64,000 bases of DNA, from the NCBI RefSeq assembly GCF_029937855.1, contig NZ_JAPYPC010000018.1, positions 1-64,000 on the forward strand, given 5' to 3'. The stretch comes from Christiangramia sp. Its GTDB lineage: Bacteria; Bacteroidota; Bacteroidia; Flavobacteriales; Flavobacteriaceae. The translations under genes and the position numbers were made by a program. Numbering within the stretch: the stretch's first letter is position 1; each line of letters starts with the position of its first letter. Shown piece by piece: positions 1 to 8,335 of this stretch. The notes under the pieces are model-generated. The model had not been told where the DNA came from. It saw only the letters and a list, made by a program, of their open reading frames with translations, and ran no database searches.

Positions 1-245
1 AAATTATAATCTACAAAGGGTTCAGAAAAGATGCACTTAGACGGACGCATACATTATAACTAGCCCCAACAAAGACGGTTAATCGCCAATAAGCGGCAGC
101 CGTAGAAAGAAAATAATTAACTTGACCAATAAACCAATACTAAGACAACAAATCCGAGTCCCTTACTCCTTAAACATACGAACCGTAACCGTAACCTATA
201 TGTCATTTCTTGAAATAGGTTTACAAAAAAATTCAAACATTTAAT

Positions 246-1373
246 TTAAATATCCAACTCCACCCAAACTGCAGGATGCTCACTGGCGGCCTGGTTTTTC
301 CGTTGAATATTTGGATAAATAGACCACATAGGTCTTTTTTCGGGCCAAACTCCTCTTCTATTTAGCCCACATTTTTTCAATTTGGCGAAAAGCTCCGGAG
401 ACAGTAACAAATAATCCTTTTGTTTAATATTTACTCCTTTCTGGTAAGCGCCCAAGCTATAATATCCAGCATCTATTCCTTTATCAAATTCGACATTAAA
501 GGAGTGATGCCTGGTAATATCGCTCAAATTGGTTTCCTGAAGTAAGGGCATTAAGGTATTGCAGAAAGATGCAGCATTAAGAGTACCCACTATTGCAATA
601 TTTTCTTTACCCTCAGCAAGTAATTTCTTATAGATCTCAGCAACATTTTCCGCCTGTTCCCGTCTAAAAATTCCTGAAAGATCATTATCTTTCCTGGTTT
701 CCTGAAAATGAGCGGCAAGAATAAAAATTGTATTTTTCTCTTTTGTTCGGATTTTGTACTCTAGTAAATCTTTATTGAAAATTTTTCTTCCTGATAAGCT
801 AACATCAAAAATATGACTTCTTACAGATTGAATTTCAAATCCTTTCCTGGTTAAAATTCCAATTTCCTGCCCTCTTTTATCATTTCCCTGCACCACAAAT
901 GAATCCTTAAATGGCTCACAGTCAAATTTGGGCAGTACAACAGTATTAAACTCCTCTAAAGAAGCCCGATCTTCGATCTCCTGCAAAATTAGGATATCAG
1001 GATTCACACTTGCAATTACCTTCGCTTTATTATCAATGGCTAAAGATTCCAATGGTACATTTTGCAACGCTATCCATCCATTCCAGTCAGTAAGTTCCCC
1101 TGCTTTCAATTCTTTAGAATAATTCATTCCTTTTAGAAAAAGAAACCCTGATTTTCTTTTAATAACCGCATAGGGTAATTGCAATGAGTTATCGATCCCT
1201 ACCATATATGAAAGTTCTCTCAATCGCTCATTATCTTTATCCGATTTATTAGTTTTCCCCAATAAAAAGTCTATCTCATAAAACCAATCCACGGAGCAAT
1301 CTTTATAAGATTTCTCCATAAAACTTCTATCCCTATGGAATAAATTCTGAACATTGAAGGTTGCTATTTTCAT
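246..1373 (-). CDS. Endonuclease/exonuclease/phosphatase (EEP) family protein
   Basis: A 375-aa protein that starts with the EEP-fold signature TFNVQNLF and has LQEIED near residue 130, matching the metal-binding Asn and Glu motifs of the family. The usual GDxN motif reads GTLNA (Asp replaced by Thr) and the terminal SDH reads SEH, so catalysis cannot be assumed; this may be a sub-family trait. Its ATG overlaps the stop of the upstream ATPase gene by 4 bases, which indicates translational coupling in a mobile-element operon. No signal peptide is visible, so it is probably cytoplasmic. Whether it acts on DNA or on another phosphodiester is unknown. In the second element of this window the equivalent slot downstream of the ATPase holds a Wadjet operon instead. 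Confidence 0.8.
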   Translation of the reverse strand: MKIATFNVQNLFHRDRSFMEKSYKDCSVDWFYEIDFLLGKTNKSDKDNERLRELSYMVGIDNSLQLPYAVIKRKSGFLFLKGMNYSKELKAGELTDWNGWIALQNVPLESLAIDNKAKVIASVNPDILILQEIEDRASLEEFNTVVLPKFDCEPFKDSFVVQGNDKRGQEIGILTRKGFEIQSVRSHIFDVSLSGRKIFNKDLLEYKIRTKEKNTIFILAAHFQETRKDNDLSGIFRREQAENVAEIYKKLLAEGKENIAIVGTLNAASFCNTLMPLLQETNLSDITRHHSFNVEFDKGIDAGYYSLGAYQKGVNIKQKDYLLLSPELFAKLKKCGLNRRGVWPEKRPMWSIYPNIQRKNQAASEHPAVWVELDI

Positions 1374-2026
1374 TTTCGTTTATCGTTTGTATTATAGTCA
1401 AAATCAATAAGGTTGAATAACTTTTTCATTCGGCTCCTGACTCTTGAGCCATACATATCTTCAATTTCCATGGCACTTAAATTTGTGGTGCCATGGGTTT
1501 TTAAATTTGTTTGAAGAAAAAGTTCATAACGAGATATCAGAATTTCCCCTATCACATTACAATCCCTACCATAATGCCTTCCTATTGGCTCTATTCCCAT
1601 ATCATCAAAGCAGAAAAAACCTTCATCTCCATAATCTTCAATAGTTTTATATCCCAGGTGATTAAAAGCAAAAACAATATTCCTACATGGCATAACCACG
1701 TAGCTCCTTTGATGGGGCACCAAATAACGCATGAGCTTCATCAGGCTCGTTTTACCACATCCCACGGGACCGGTAAGCAAAATTCCTTTATCCGGATCAA
1801 TCCGCAACTTTTCACAATTTATATAGTCTTTAATAAAGTAGTTGGAGAGCTTAAACAGAATATCTTTATCCTCTTCAAATATTTTAAAATGCTGCCCAAA
1901 AAGAATTTTACCTTTGGCTTCAAGAAAAATCAGGATTTTAGGGAAATCGTAAATTATTCTCTTTCCATCATATTTACCAAGAGAATATTCAATTCCATCT
2001 TCTACAATGCTAGAGGGGTTCGCCAT
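1370..2026 (-). CDS. DnaC-like AAA+ ATPase of the conjugative-element module (copy 1)
   Basis: A 218-aa P-loop ATPase. Walker A GPVGCGKTS lies at about residues 86-94 and Walker B FCFDDMG at about 138-144, in the arrangement of short DnaC/IstB-like ATPases. It has the same length as, and by eye roughly two-thirds identity to, the protein at 40620-41276, so the two are paralogues from related mobile elements. It overlaps the wHTH gene upstream by 17 bases and the EEP gene downstream by 4. The pairing with a small winged-helix protein suggests a helicase-loader role in replication or processing of the excised element. That role is inferred from family and context. Confidence 0.75.
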   Translation of the reverse strand: MANPSSIVEDGIEYSLGKYDGKRIIYDFPKILIFLEAKGKILFGQHFKIFEEDKDILFKLSNYFIKDYINCEKLRIDPDKGILLTGPVGCGKTSLMKLMRYLVPHQRSYVVMPCRNIVFAFNHLGYKTIEDYGDEGFFCFDDMGIEPIGRHYGRDCNVIGEILISRYELFLQTNLKTHGTTNLSAMEIEDMYGSRVRSRMKKLFNLIDFDYNTNDKRK

Positions 2027-2657
2027 AATTTTTATATTTAGTTGTTTTAAGGTTGTCTCTATTTTGAAATACTGATGACTGACTTCTAAAATCGTTTGCT
2101 TTCAACATCCAGCTCTCAGCAGTTGCATGCCAATTAGTGATTTTAATATTTCCTCTTACCGACCAGCCAATTGAAGTGTAGTGATTGTAAAATTTTCGTC
2201 CTTCTAATTCCGGCCAATTTTTATTTTTAAAAAAAATTAATACTTCATTTTCACTTTGGGGGAGCTCAAGTTTATTAAGGTTTTTATTTTGTTTATTTAA
2301 GTTTATTGAAGGAGTTAATACTTGTTCTGAACTTGTTTCATGCTTGCCCACTACTTGTTTAGAGCTTGCATCGAAAATGAACATCCTAACCCTACTCCCT
2401 TTATATGGATTATGGGAAGGCAGATATTGAATATATTTTTGATCGTGTAATTTTCTCAGGCATCTATGGTAAGTTGGATTGGAGCCAATTTTAGCCATTT
2501 CCATAATTTCATCCCTATGGATATAGAATAGTTCTTTAAAACGGTGGATATTCCAGGATTGAAATAATGCCATATATACACTAATATGAGTGGCATTCAG
2601 ACTAGAGTCCTTAGAAAATCTCTTGAACACCGCGTTTAAATGTTTTATGTAATTCAT
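2010..2657 (-). CDS. Winged-helix DNA-binding protein, replication-initiator-like (copy 1)
   Basis: A 215-aa protein. The first ~100 residues (MNYIKHLNAVF..., HISVYMALFQSWN, MAKIGSNPTYHRCLRKL) form a helix-turn-helix/winged-helix unit like those at the N-termini of DnaD-like and plasmid replication proteins. The middle is low-complexity and polar, and the C-terminal part (WPELEGRKFYNHYTSIGW) is a second conserved block. It is paralogous to 39884-40636, with the central linker the most divergent part. It lies 3 bases after the excisionase-like HTH gene and overlaps the ATPase gene. Probable role: recognition of the element's origin and recruitment of the ATPase (inference). Confidence 0.65.
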   Translation of the reverse strand: MNYIKHLNAVFKRFSKDSSLNATHISVYMALFQSWNIHRFKELFYIHRDEIMEMAKIGSNPTYHRCLRKLHDQKYIQYLPSHNPYKGSRVRMFIFDASSKQVVGKHETSSEQVLTPSINLNKQNKNLNKLELPQSENEVLIFFKNKNWPELEGRKFYNHYTSIGWSVRGNIKITNWHATAESWMLKANDFRSQSSVFQNRDNLKTTKYKNYGEPL

Positions 2658-2660
2658 GGC

Positions 2661-2936
2661 TTATTCATTTTGGATTAGATTATCTGTCAATATTTTTTGA
2701 ATAATAGCTGAATCGTAGTAAATGAGTCCTCCTATCTTACTATATGGTAGTATCCCCTTTGTTCTAAAACCATTTAGAGTTCCGGAACTAATCTTTAGCA
2801 TCTCCATGACTTCGGTGGATTTCAGCCATTTTTTAGAAATATTACCGGATTCTTTTTCTAGTAGTTTCTGAATTTCTTCAAGGAGCTCTATTTTGAACTC
2901 CCTTAAATCATCTGTAGTAATAATTGACGTTGGCAT
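2661..2936 (-). CDS. Excisionase-like helix-turn-helix protein (HTH_17/MerR type, copy 1)
   Basis: A 91-aa protein with an N-terminal coiled region followed by the helix-turn-helix block LKSTEVMEMLKISSGTLNGFRTKGILPYSKIGGLIYYD, typical of the excisionase/HTH_17 family found in Bacteroidota conjugative elements. The first 15 residues match the copy at 39596-39880 exactly. It heads the module whose later genes are the winged-helix protein and the ATPase. A short palindrome (2942-2957) lies just upstream of its ATG and could be an operator. It probably controls excision or module expression downstream of RteC (inference from CTnDOT-type elements). Confidence 0.75.
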   Translation of the reverse strand: MPTSIITTDDLREFKIELLEEIQKLLEKESGNISKKWLKSTEVMEMLKISSGTLNGFRTKGILPYSKIGGLIYYDSAIIQKILTDNLIQNE

Positions 2937-2941
2937 AATGA

Positions 2942-2994
2942 ATTGTTTTTAAACAATCCCACCGCAGGTTATAATTTTTAAAGCAGTGGGATTG
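2942..2994. promoter_or_regulatory. Two overlapping inverted repeats upstream of the excisionase-like gene
   Basis: ATTGTTT and AAACAAT (2942-2948 and 2951-2957) are perfect arms around TT, and CAATCCCAC (2954-2962) pairs with GTGGGATTG (2986-2994). They begin 6 bases upstream of the HTH gene's ATG, so they could be operator sites for the HTH or RteC protein, or a 5'-UTR hairpin. The rest of the 250-base gap up to the RteC gene shows no gene. Confidence 0.4.
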
Positions 2995-3187
2995 GAATTG
3001 ATTTTCATTACAAAATTGGTAGATAACAAATGAACAATTAGCCAAGCAATCACCAACTTGGCAAAATTGATTTTCAGGAAGAATAATGGTAGTATAGGAT
3101 ATAAATGATAGTTAAGCTTATAAAGCTAAAATGATTTATTTCAATTGAAACCAATACCCAACTTGGCTCCTGCTTGGATGTTCAAGT

Positions 3188-4009
3188 TCACGCATCAAGC
3201 TCTTCCATATATTCAAGCATGGAATTTCTCATTTTATCGATAAATTTTAAAGGTTCAGAGCGGCTCCTGAGTCTTAAAAAAGTATGATGGTAGTCTCCCA
3301 GATCTAAGCCTGTTAATGTCTCAAATATATCCACCAGTTCTTTCAGCGTAGTATTTCCATTATTTATGCTCCCACTAACCTGCAGGGCATAGATCAGTTC
3401 GGTTAGAGCCACCTTAGAAGAAGTCCAGTTAATTTTTATAGGTTCTTCATAAGCTATGGAAGCAGATTCTTTAACCCGAAATTTATTATTTAGATATTTG
3501 AGCAAGAAATTACGGGCATTCAATTCACTCAAAAGTAAATCGTGGGAGCAGCTGAATAAGGGATCTCTTTCATAATGACTATAATTAACAATATGATCTT
3601 TATGAAAATATTTTCGGGTGAAATAGATCTCATCCATGTATTCCTGATCCAGGGCGATATACCGAAGGAAATTTTTATGCCCAGTAAGAAAACTATTTAT
3701 CTTTTGAATCTTTTTAGATATAAATTTCGACTGTGAGGATTCGTCTATAGATGAAATTTCCAATTCGATGGATAGCAAGTTTTCGTAATAAATCTGATAT
3801 GTTAAAGGAATCGTTTTCTGTTTTTTAAAAAACTGAATTTCTGAAGGAGTATCCGGGAAGCCATTTAAATAAATCTCTTTTCGGTAGGTTTCTAATACTT
3901 TACGGCAGTAGTTAATTATTTCAAAGTATGCAGCATTCTTATTTAGGAAAGTTTGCTCAATTTCCTGAATCTCATTTTTAAGCTCATCCTCGGTAATCAG
4001 AAAATCCAT
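3188..4009 (-). CDS. RteC-family regulator of element excision (copy 1)
   Basis: A 273-aa protein matching the RteC family by its whole-length pattern: a helical N-terminus, the block GFPDTPSEIQFFKKQKTIPLTYQIYYENLL, the aromatic block EYMDEIYFTRKYFHKD, and a C-terminal region KINWTSSKVALTELIYALQVSGSINNG that is strongly shared with the copy at 38459-39313. In CTnDOT, RteC activates the excision operon, and here the gene sits directly upstream of the excisionase-like gene on the same strand, 250 bases away. It is followed downstream by that module and preceded by the peptide-export cassette. Its target is most likely the promoter in the 2937-3187 gap (inference). Confidence 0.85.
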   Translation of the reverse strand: MDFLITEDELKNEIQEIEQTFLNKNAAYFEIINYCRKVLETYRKEIYLNGFPDTPSEIQFFKKQKTIPLTYQIYYENLLSIELEISSIDESSQSKFISKKIQKINSFLTGHKNFLRYIALDQEYMDEIYFTRKYFHKDHIVNYSHYERDPLFSCSHDLLLSELNARNFLLKYLNNKFRVKESASIAYEEPIKINWTSSKVALTELIYALQVSGSINNGNTTLKELVDIFETLTGLDLGDYHHTFLRLRSRSEPLKFIDKMRNSMLEYMEELDA

Positions 4010-4159
4010 TAGATTGATATTTAAGAAATACTACCTTAAATATCCTGTAATTCCTGCACTTTAAATAATATTAGATATCTGCTTTTATAAATGAATGGGC
4101 TGCATTCATAAACAATCGGAATAAAAACAGGAAAACTCTGATTAATCTGGATGAAATAA

Positions 4160-6328
4160 CTAACGCTTCATATTGGATTTGGCGAAACTGAAAATTTTAC
4201 TGTATAGACGGACAGATTCATCATAATCACCCGCTGTTTCATGCCCGTTTTGATAGTCGATATCCAATAAAACAGGATTATTTGTCTGATTACTATTTTG
4301 CAGTTTAGCTATATATTTGCCACTATCCCATAATGGAATACGGTCATCGTTATAGCTCGGCATTACAAGAACTGCCGGATAAGCCATTTTAGACCGTATG
4401 TTTAAGTATGGATCCATTTTTACAAGACCCGAAAATTCTGTACTGTCTTTGACCGTTCCATACTCAAGGTAACTCGTACTGCTGGCCGTGCTGGATGATT
4501 CCAGACCAAAAGGATTTAGTCGCGGAACATCAGCTATAAAGGAAGAAAAAAGATCCGGACGTTCGTTTACAGCCATTCCGGCTGTAATCCCTCCTGCACT
4601 GCTGGTATAAAGTGAAATTAATCCTGGTTCCGTAAAATTCAAATTTATTAGAGCTTCGGTACAGGCAATAAGATCTTTCCAGGAATTAAATTTAAGATTC
4701 TTCATTCCCTGCTTGTGCCATTCCTTCCCTTTTTCTCCGCCTCCCCTAACATGAGGGAATGCCAAAATTCCACCCTGGGCTGCCCAATCTAAAAACATAG
4801 GAGAGAAAAATGGACTCAAACTTTCCCCGTATGCACCATATACATACATAAATACTTCATTTGCTGATTTTTTTTCCAGACCTTCCTTATAAACCAGCGA
4901 TAAAGGAACTTCTACCCCATCATGGGAGGTAACCATTATTTGTTCCGTTATAATATTTTCAAACTCTGGATAAGCCAATAGAGGTGAAAGTGCTTCTCTT
5001 GAGAAACTTCCATCTTCATTTATTAAATAGCGGGTATAATCAGAAGTCCAACCATCCATACCCACCCCAACATTATTGTGTTTTACAGACTCCCCAAAAA
5101 AGGTAGCATAACCGGGATCAAAAGGAGGTTGTAATTGTCTGATCTTATTTGAAGAGTTGAGAACATATAAAGAAACATTTGCTCCATATAAGGACCGTGC
5201 GAAATAAATATTATCCTTTGTTACTTCAAATTTAATAATAGGATTCTCTTTACTGCCTTCTGCCAAAACAGCCGGATTAGTGAAATCAGGATTTTCGATA
5301 CTTACTTTCCCCAATAGATTCCCGTTTAAATTTCCTTGGCGGAAAATAAATTTATCACCACGAACCTCTCCCTGATCGTAGAATATCGCATCTTCTTTTT
5401 TGAAGAATGGTTTCCAATCTGGTTTTCCTTGTAGGACATCTGAAATGGTAGCTATATAGCTGTCATAATAATCATCAGAACTGGCTATATAACCAATGAT
5501 ATAATTATCCAGGCTCGATCCTATTTTTACTTTAGGATAAAAATCTTCAGAAATATGTAAGTCATAATGAGACTGGAAAATTGGTTTTCTATCTTCGGGG
5601 TTTTCACCTAATTTATAAATAACAGAAAAAGAGTTCTTCTTATAACCCGGTTGGGAATTATCTACTTCCGGAAAAAATAAATAGATAAATCCTGAATTAT
5701 CCGGCAACCATTCTATTCCCCCAAAATCGGGATTGATATTTGTAATCACTTCTCTTAAAATCTGATTCGTTTCAAGATCATAAATTAAGATTGTACTTGA
5801 AAAACTACCATTGTCATTAAAACCAATTGCGATCTTTTTTCCGTCAAATGAGGGGTTTAGATAAGTTATTGACGGATTACCAGAATTATACTGGGAAGGA
5901 TCGAATAATTCTTTTTCTTTATCAGCAAGATTCTCCCTAAAAAACAATTTTTCATATCCCAAACTATCATCATATTTTAAGTAAAAATAATTTCCATTTT
6001 CACTAATACGAACCATACTCAAGGAGGATTGAGCATTATTTTGGTATTTTTTAAATTTCTCTAAATATTCTTTCATTAAGTCATTTGTAGCAAAATACTT
6101 TTCAGCCAGAGAATCCTGAGCTTTGAACCAATTTTTCACCGAACTATCTTCTAGCTTATTTAAATTTGAATACTCGTCTAAGACTTTTATTCCATAATGT
6201 ATTTCGGAAGTTGGTTTTTTGAGGATTTGGGGATAAACCAAATGATTGCTCTTTCCTTCCTGGGCAAAAGAAACCGAAAGGAAAAAACACAAAGAATAGA
6301 ATAGAAAATATTTGATATATTTTTTCAT
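4160..6328 (-). CDS. Secreted S9 prolyl-oligopeptidase-family serine peptidase
   Basis: A 722-aa protein with a cleavable signal peptide ending at VSFAQ, an N-terminal seven-bladed-propeller-like half with repeated YF/DxxG blocks (residues ~70-430), and a C-terminal alpha/beta hydrolase. The catalytic triad is readable: Ser about 577 in TSSAGG, Asp about 661-662 in NDDRIP and His about 696 in NGHETAGD. S9A enzymes cleave short peptides, usually after proline, and the signal peptide places this one in the periplasm or outside. It is the last gene after the ABC transporter, HlyD, regulator and GG-leader peptide, which makes the exported peptide or its leader a plausible substrate (inference). 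It could equally be an unrelated scavenging peptidase. Confidence 0.9.
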   Translation of the reverse strand: MKKYIKYFLFYSLCFFLSVSFAQEGKSNHLVYPQILKKPTSEIHYGIKVLDEYSNLNKLEDSSVKNWFKAQDSLAEKYFATNDLMKEYLEKFKKYQNNAQSSLSMVRISENGNYFYLKYDDSLGYEKLFFRENLADKEKELFDPSQYNSGNPSITYLNPSFDGKKIAIGFNDNGSFSSTILIYDLETNQILREVITNINPDFGGIEWLPDNSGFIYLFFPEVDNSQPGYKKNSFSVIYKLGENPEDRKPIFQSHYDLHISEDFYPKVKIGSSLDNYIIGYIASSDDYYDSYIATISDVLQGKPDWKPFFKKEDAIFYDQGEVRGDKFIFRQGNLNGNLLGKVSIENPDFTNPAVLAEGSKENPIIKFEVTKDNIYFARSLYGANVSLYVLNSSNKIRQLQPPFDPGYATFFGESVKHNNVGVGMDGWTSDYTRYLINEDGSFSREALSPLLAYPEFENIITEQIMVTSHDGVEVPLSLVYKEGLEKKSANEVFMYVYGAYGESLSPFFSPMFLDWAAQGGILAFPHVRGGGEKGKEWHKQGMKNLKFNSWKDLIACTEALINLNFTEPGLISLYTSSAGGITAGMAVNERPDLFSSFIADVPRLNPFGLESSSTASSTSYLEYGTVKDSTEFSGLVKMDPYLNIRSKMAYPAVLVMPSYNDDRIPLWDSGKYIAKLQNSNQTNNPVLLDIDYQNGHETAGDYDESVRLYSKIFSFAKSNMKR

Positions 6329-6339
6329 TTTTCATTTTT

Positions 6340-6378
6340 TGAAATTCCCGAATCAGGATTTTGATCCGGGAATTTTTT
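6340..6378. terminator. Hairpin between peptide gene and S9 peptidase gene
   Basis: AAATTCCCG pairs with CGGGAATTT around a loop that itself contains GGATTTTGATCC. In the minus-strand reading direction it is followed by only three T, so it is a weak terminator or attenuator that could make the peptide message far more abundant than the peptidase message. Confidence 0.45.
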
Positions 6379-6391
6379 TACGGATTTAATT

Positions 6392-6520
6392 TCAATCTCG
6401 TTTTCCAACTTTCGGAGTTTTGATCTTATCCCTGTCAATTGGACCATCTTCTCCCCCACCTTTAATTTGGTGTAAATTTTTAAGGGCTCTTCCTTTAAAA
6501 TCTTTTAGTTCTTTTTTCAT
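6392..6520 (-). CDS. Double-glycine-leader peptide precursor (42 aa)
   Basis: Starting at the ATG at 6520 the product is 42 aa: a basic, amphipathic leader (MKKELKDFKGRALKNLHQIK) followed by GGG at residues 21-23, and a 19-20-aa tail rich in Asp, Lys, Arg and Pro that ends GKRD. This is the layout of precursors cut after Gly-Gly by C39-peptidase ABC transporters, and such a transporter is encoded about 3 kb upstream in the same operon. The tail has no Cys or Ser and only one Thr, so lanthionine or disulfide crosslinks are unlikely; it looks like an unmodified signalling or bacteriocin-like peptide. A longer reading frame exists upstream, but the leader pattern supports this ATG. Function is inferred, not shown. 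Confidence 0.65.
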   Translation of the reverse strand: MKKELKDFKGRALKNLHQIKGGGEDGPIDRDKIKTPKVGKRD

Positions 6521-6621
6521 AATTAGAATATTTAATGGATTAATAAATTTCAGTACTAAATAATCACATTTGGGTACAGGCTGCAAAAAGGTTAACCCTC
6601 CATTTATAAATGACGTGTTGT

Positions 6622-8325
6622 TTAGCGTGATTTTAATTCATTTAAAAATTTAGATGGATATACCCCAGTTTTCTTGTAAAAGGCTTTCGAAAATGATTCC
6701 CCTGTTTTGAAACCAAAAATTTCCGCTAAACCTTGATAATTATATTTCAATAAATCAGGATTCTTACTCAGTTGATTTATTGCCGCTTTAATTTTCAAAT
6801 CCTTGACGTAGGTTGGAAAATTCATCTTTTTGTAATGATTGATTACAGTGGACAAATAGGTAGTATTGGTACCTATTTGTTGGGCCAGGCCATACATATC
6901 CAAATCTTTGCTCATAAAGCGATCTGATTTTTCAAATACAGCCAGTTTTTCTAAAATATCCTTTCTAATTTCCTCCGGAATGGAAGAAGGATGCTCTGTA
7001 ATGGCCTTAGATTTTCCCTCTTCCATTTCCGATTCTTCCATAAGAAGTTTTAACCTTGCATTCATTTTTCTGGAGCGTATAAAAAAATATAAGCCAATAA
7101 GAACAGCCAGACCAGCCAGAATAGCAATCAATGTCACATATAAATTTTTTGTTTTGAGTTGATTTTCAGCTTTAAGTTTTTGTCTTTTCAGATCCGGGAT
7201 ATCATAAGCAACTATTGCCTGATTTGCAATATTTTCATGCTCTGAGGACAAAACACTATCATAATATATTAGTTTTTCTATATAGCCAATTTGTTCCTTT
7301 TCTTCGTCTTCTAAAACCGAATTGATTATTAATTGCTGATAAACATCTTTTACTTCGTTAAAAGGATCCTCTGTTGAGGAGACGATGGAATCTATGGTTT
7401 TAAAATATTTAAGCGCGACCTTATCATTTCCATAATTTTTTTCAATTTTTCCCAAATAATAAAGCTTGATCGCCTTACTGGTACCGTCAAAATCGTCAAT
7501 ATATTTTAGAAGTGTATCCTTGGCCCTTTTAAAATCCTTTTTATAAAAATTTATCTGAGCATCCACCAAAACAAAATCCTTAAAATCTTCTTTTTTGTTC
7601 TCTAATCTTGACAAATCAATTCCCTTCTGAACATAATATTTTGAGGTATCCAATTGTGACAATCTCAGGTAGGTAAGTGAGAGGTTATATAACAGAGTTG
7701 AATAATCCTCGTAATAATCTTCGGTTGAATTTGATTTCTGTTTTAAAAGATTAAGGGATCGCTTATATAAATCGGCGGCGGCGTAATGTTGCCCGTTAAT
7801 ATTCCTTATGGCAGCAATGGCAAGGGAAATTTCACGCTGATCTTCCATATTATTCTTTTCCAAAGCCAGATTATAGGCTTTTAAAAAATTATCTAATGCA
7901 GGTTGAAATTTACCCTGATCATAAAGCACATTTGCTTTGAGAATATAGCCAAGAGTCGGGTAGTTTGGATGTTCGCTGTTTTCAGTAATCTCGATCATGG
8001 AATCTGAATAAATAATTGCGCGTTCAGGCTTCTCCGTCAAAATTCTGTAGTAATAAGCTCTGGCTAGTTCAACGGGATCATTCTCTTTTTTAGCCTTCTG
8101 CGAATGGACTTCTACAATCTTATTTAGTTCGTCAATTTTAGAATCTGCCATAGCCGCCGCCTCAAGTTCATGCAATTCTAGAAAAGATGAATTAACTGAA
8201 TAAATGGTAGTGCTCTGTTTTATATTATCCTGGGCAAATAATAATGGCTTATAAATAAATAAAATCAAAGCCACGAACAACAGTGAGCGGCACAGGGAAA
8301 GATTTATTACAGAAGAAAAAATCAT
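6622..8325 (-). CDS. Membrane-anchored TPR-AraC family regulator
   Basis: From the ATG at 8325 (an upstream TTG gives two more residues) the protein is about 567 aa. It has an N-terminal signal/anchor segment ending LLFAQ, tetratricopeptide repeats across residues ~40-370, a transmembrane helix LYVTLIAILAGLAVLIGLYFF at about 400, and a C-terminal AraC-type double helix-turn-helix (MYGLAQQIGTNTTYLSTVI and YQGLAEIFGFKTGESFSKAFYKKTG). This Bacteroidota-specific architecture senses periplasmic signals with the TPRs and binds DNA from the membrane. It lies 10 bases after hlyD and directly upstream of the GG-leader peptide gene, so it is the obvious candidate receptor for that peptide (inference). 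Confidence 0.88.
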   Translation of the reverse strand: MIFSSVINLSLCRSLLFVALILFIYKPLLFAQDNIKQSTTIYSVNSSFLELHELEAAAMADSKIDELNKIVEVHSQKAKKENDPVELARAYYYRILTEKPERAIIYSDSMIEITENSEHPNYPTLGYILKANVLYDQGKFQPALDNFLKAYNLALEKNNMEDQREISLAIAAIRNINGQHYAAADLYKRSLNLLKQKSNSTEDYYEDYSTLLYNLSLTYLRLSQLDTSKYYVQKGIDLSRLENKKEDFKDFVLVDAQINFYKKDFKRAKDTLLKYIDDFDGTSKAIKLYYLGKIEKNYGNDKVALKYFKTIDSIVSSTEDPFNEVKDVYQQLIINSVLEDEEKEQIGYIEKLIYYDSVLSSEHENIANQAIVAYDIPDLKRQKLKAENQLKTKNLYVTLIAILAGLAVLIGLYFFIRSRKMNARLKLLMEESEMEEGKSKAITEHPSSIPEEIRKDILEKLAVFEKSDRFMSKDLDMYGLAQQIGTNTTYLSTVINHYKKMNFPTYVKDLKIKAAINQLSKNPDLLKYNYQGLAEIFGFKTGESFSKAFYKKTGVYPSKFLNELKSR

Positions 8326-8335
8326 GTTCAACCAT

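Noticed and set aside
1511-2041. 176-codon plus-strand frame opposite the DnaC-like ATPase
   Set aside because: Lies antisense to a well-supported gene and shows no motif of its own; a shadow frame.
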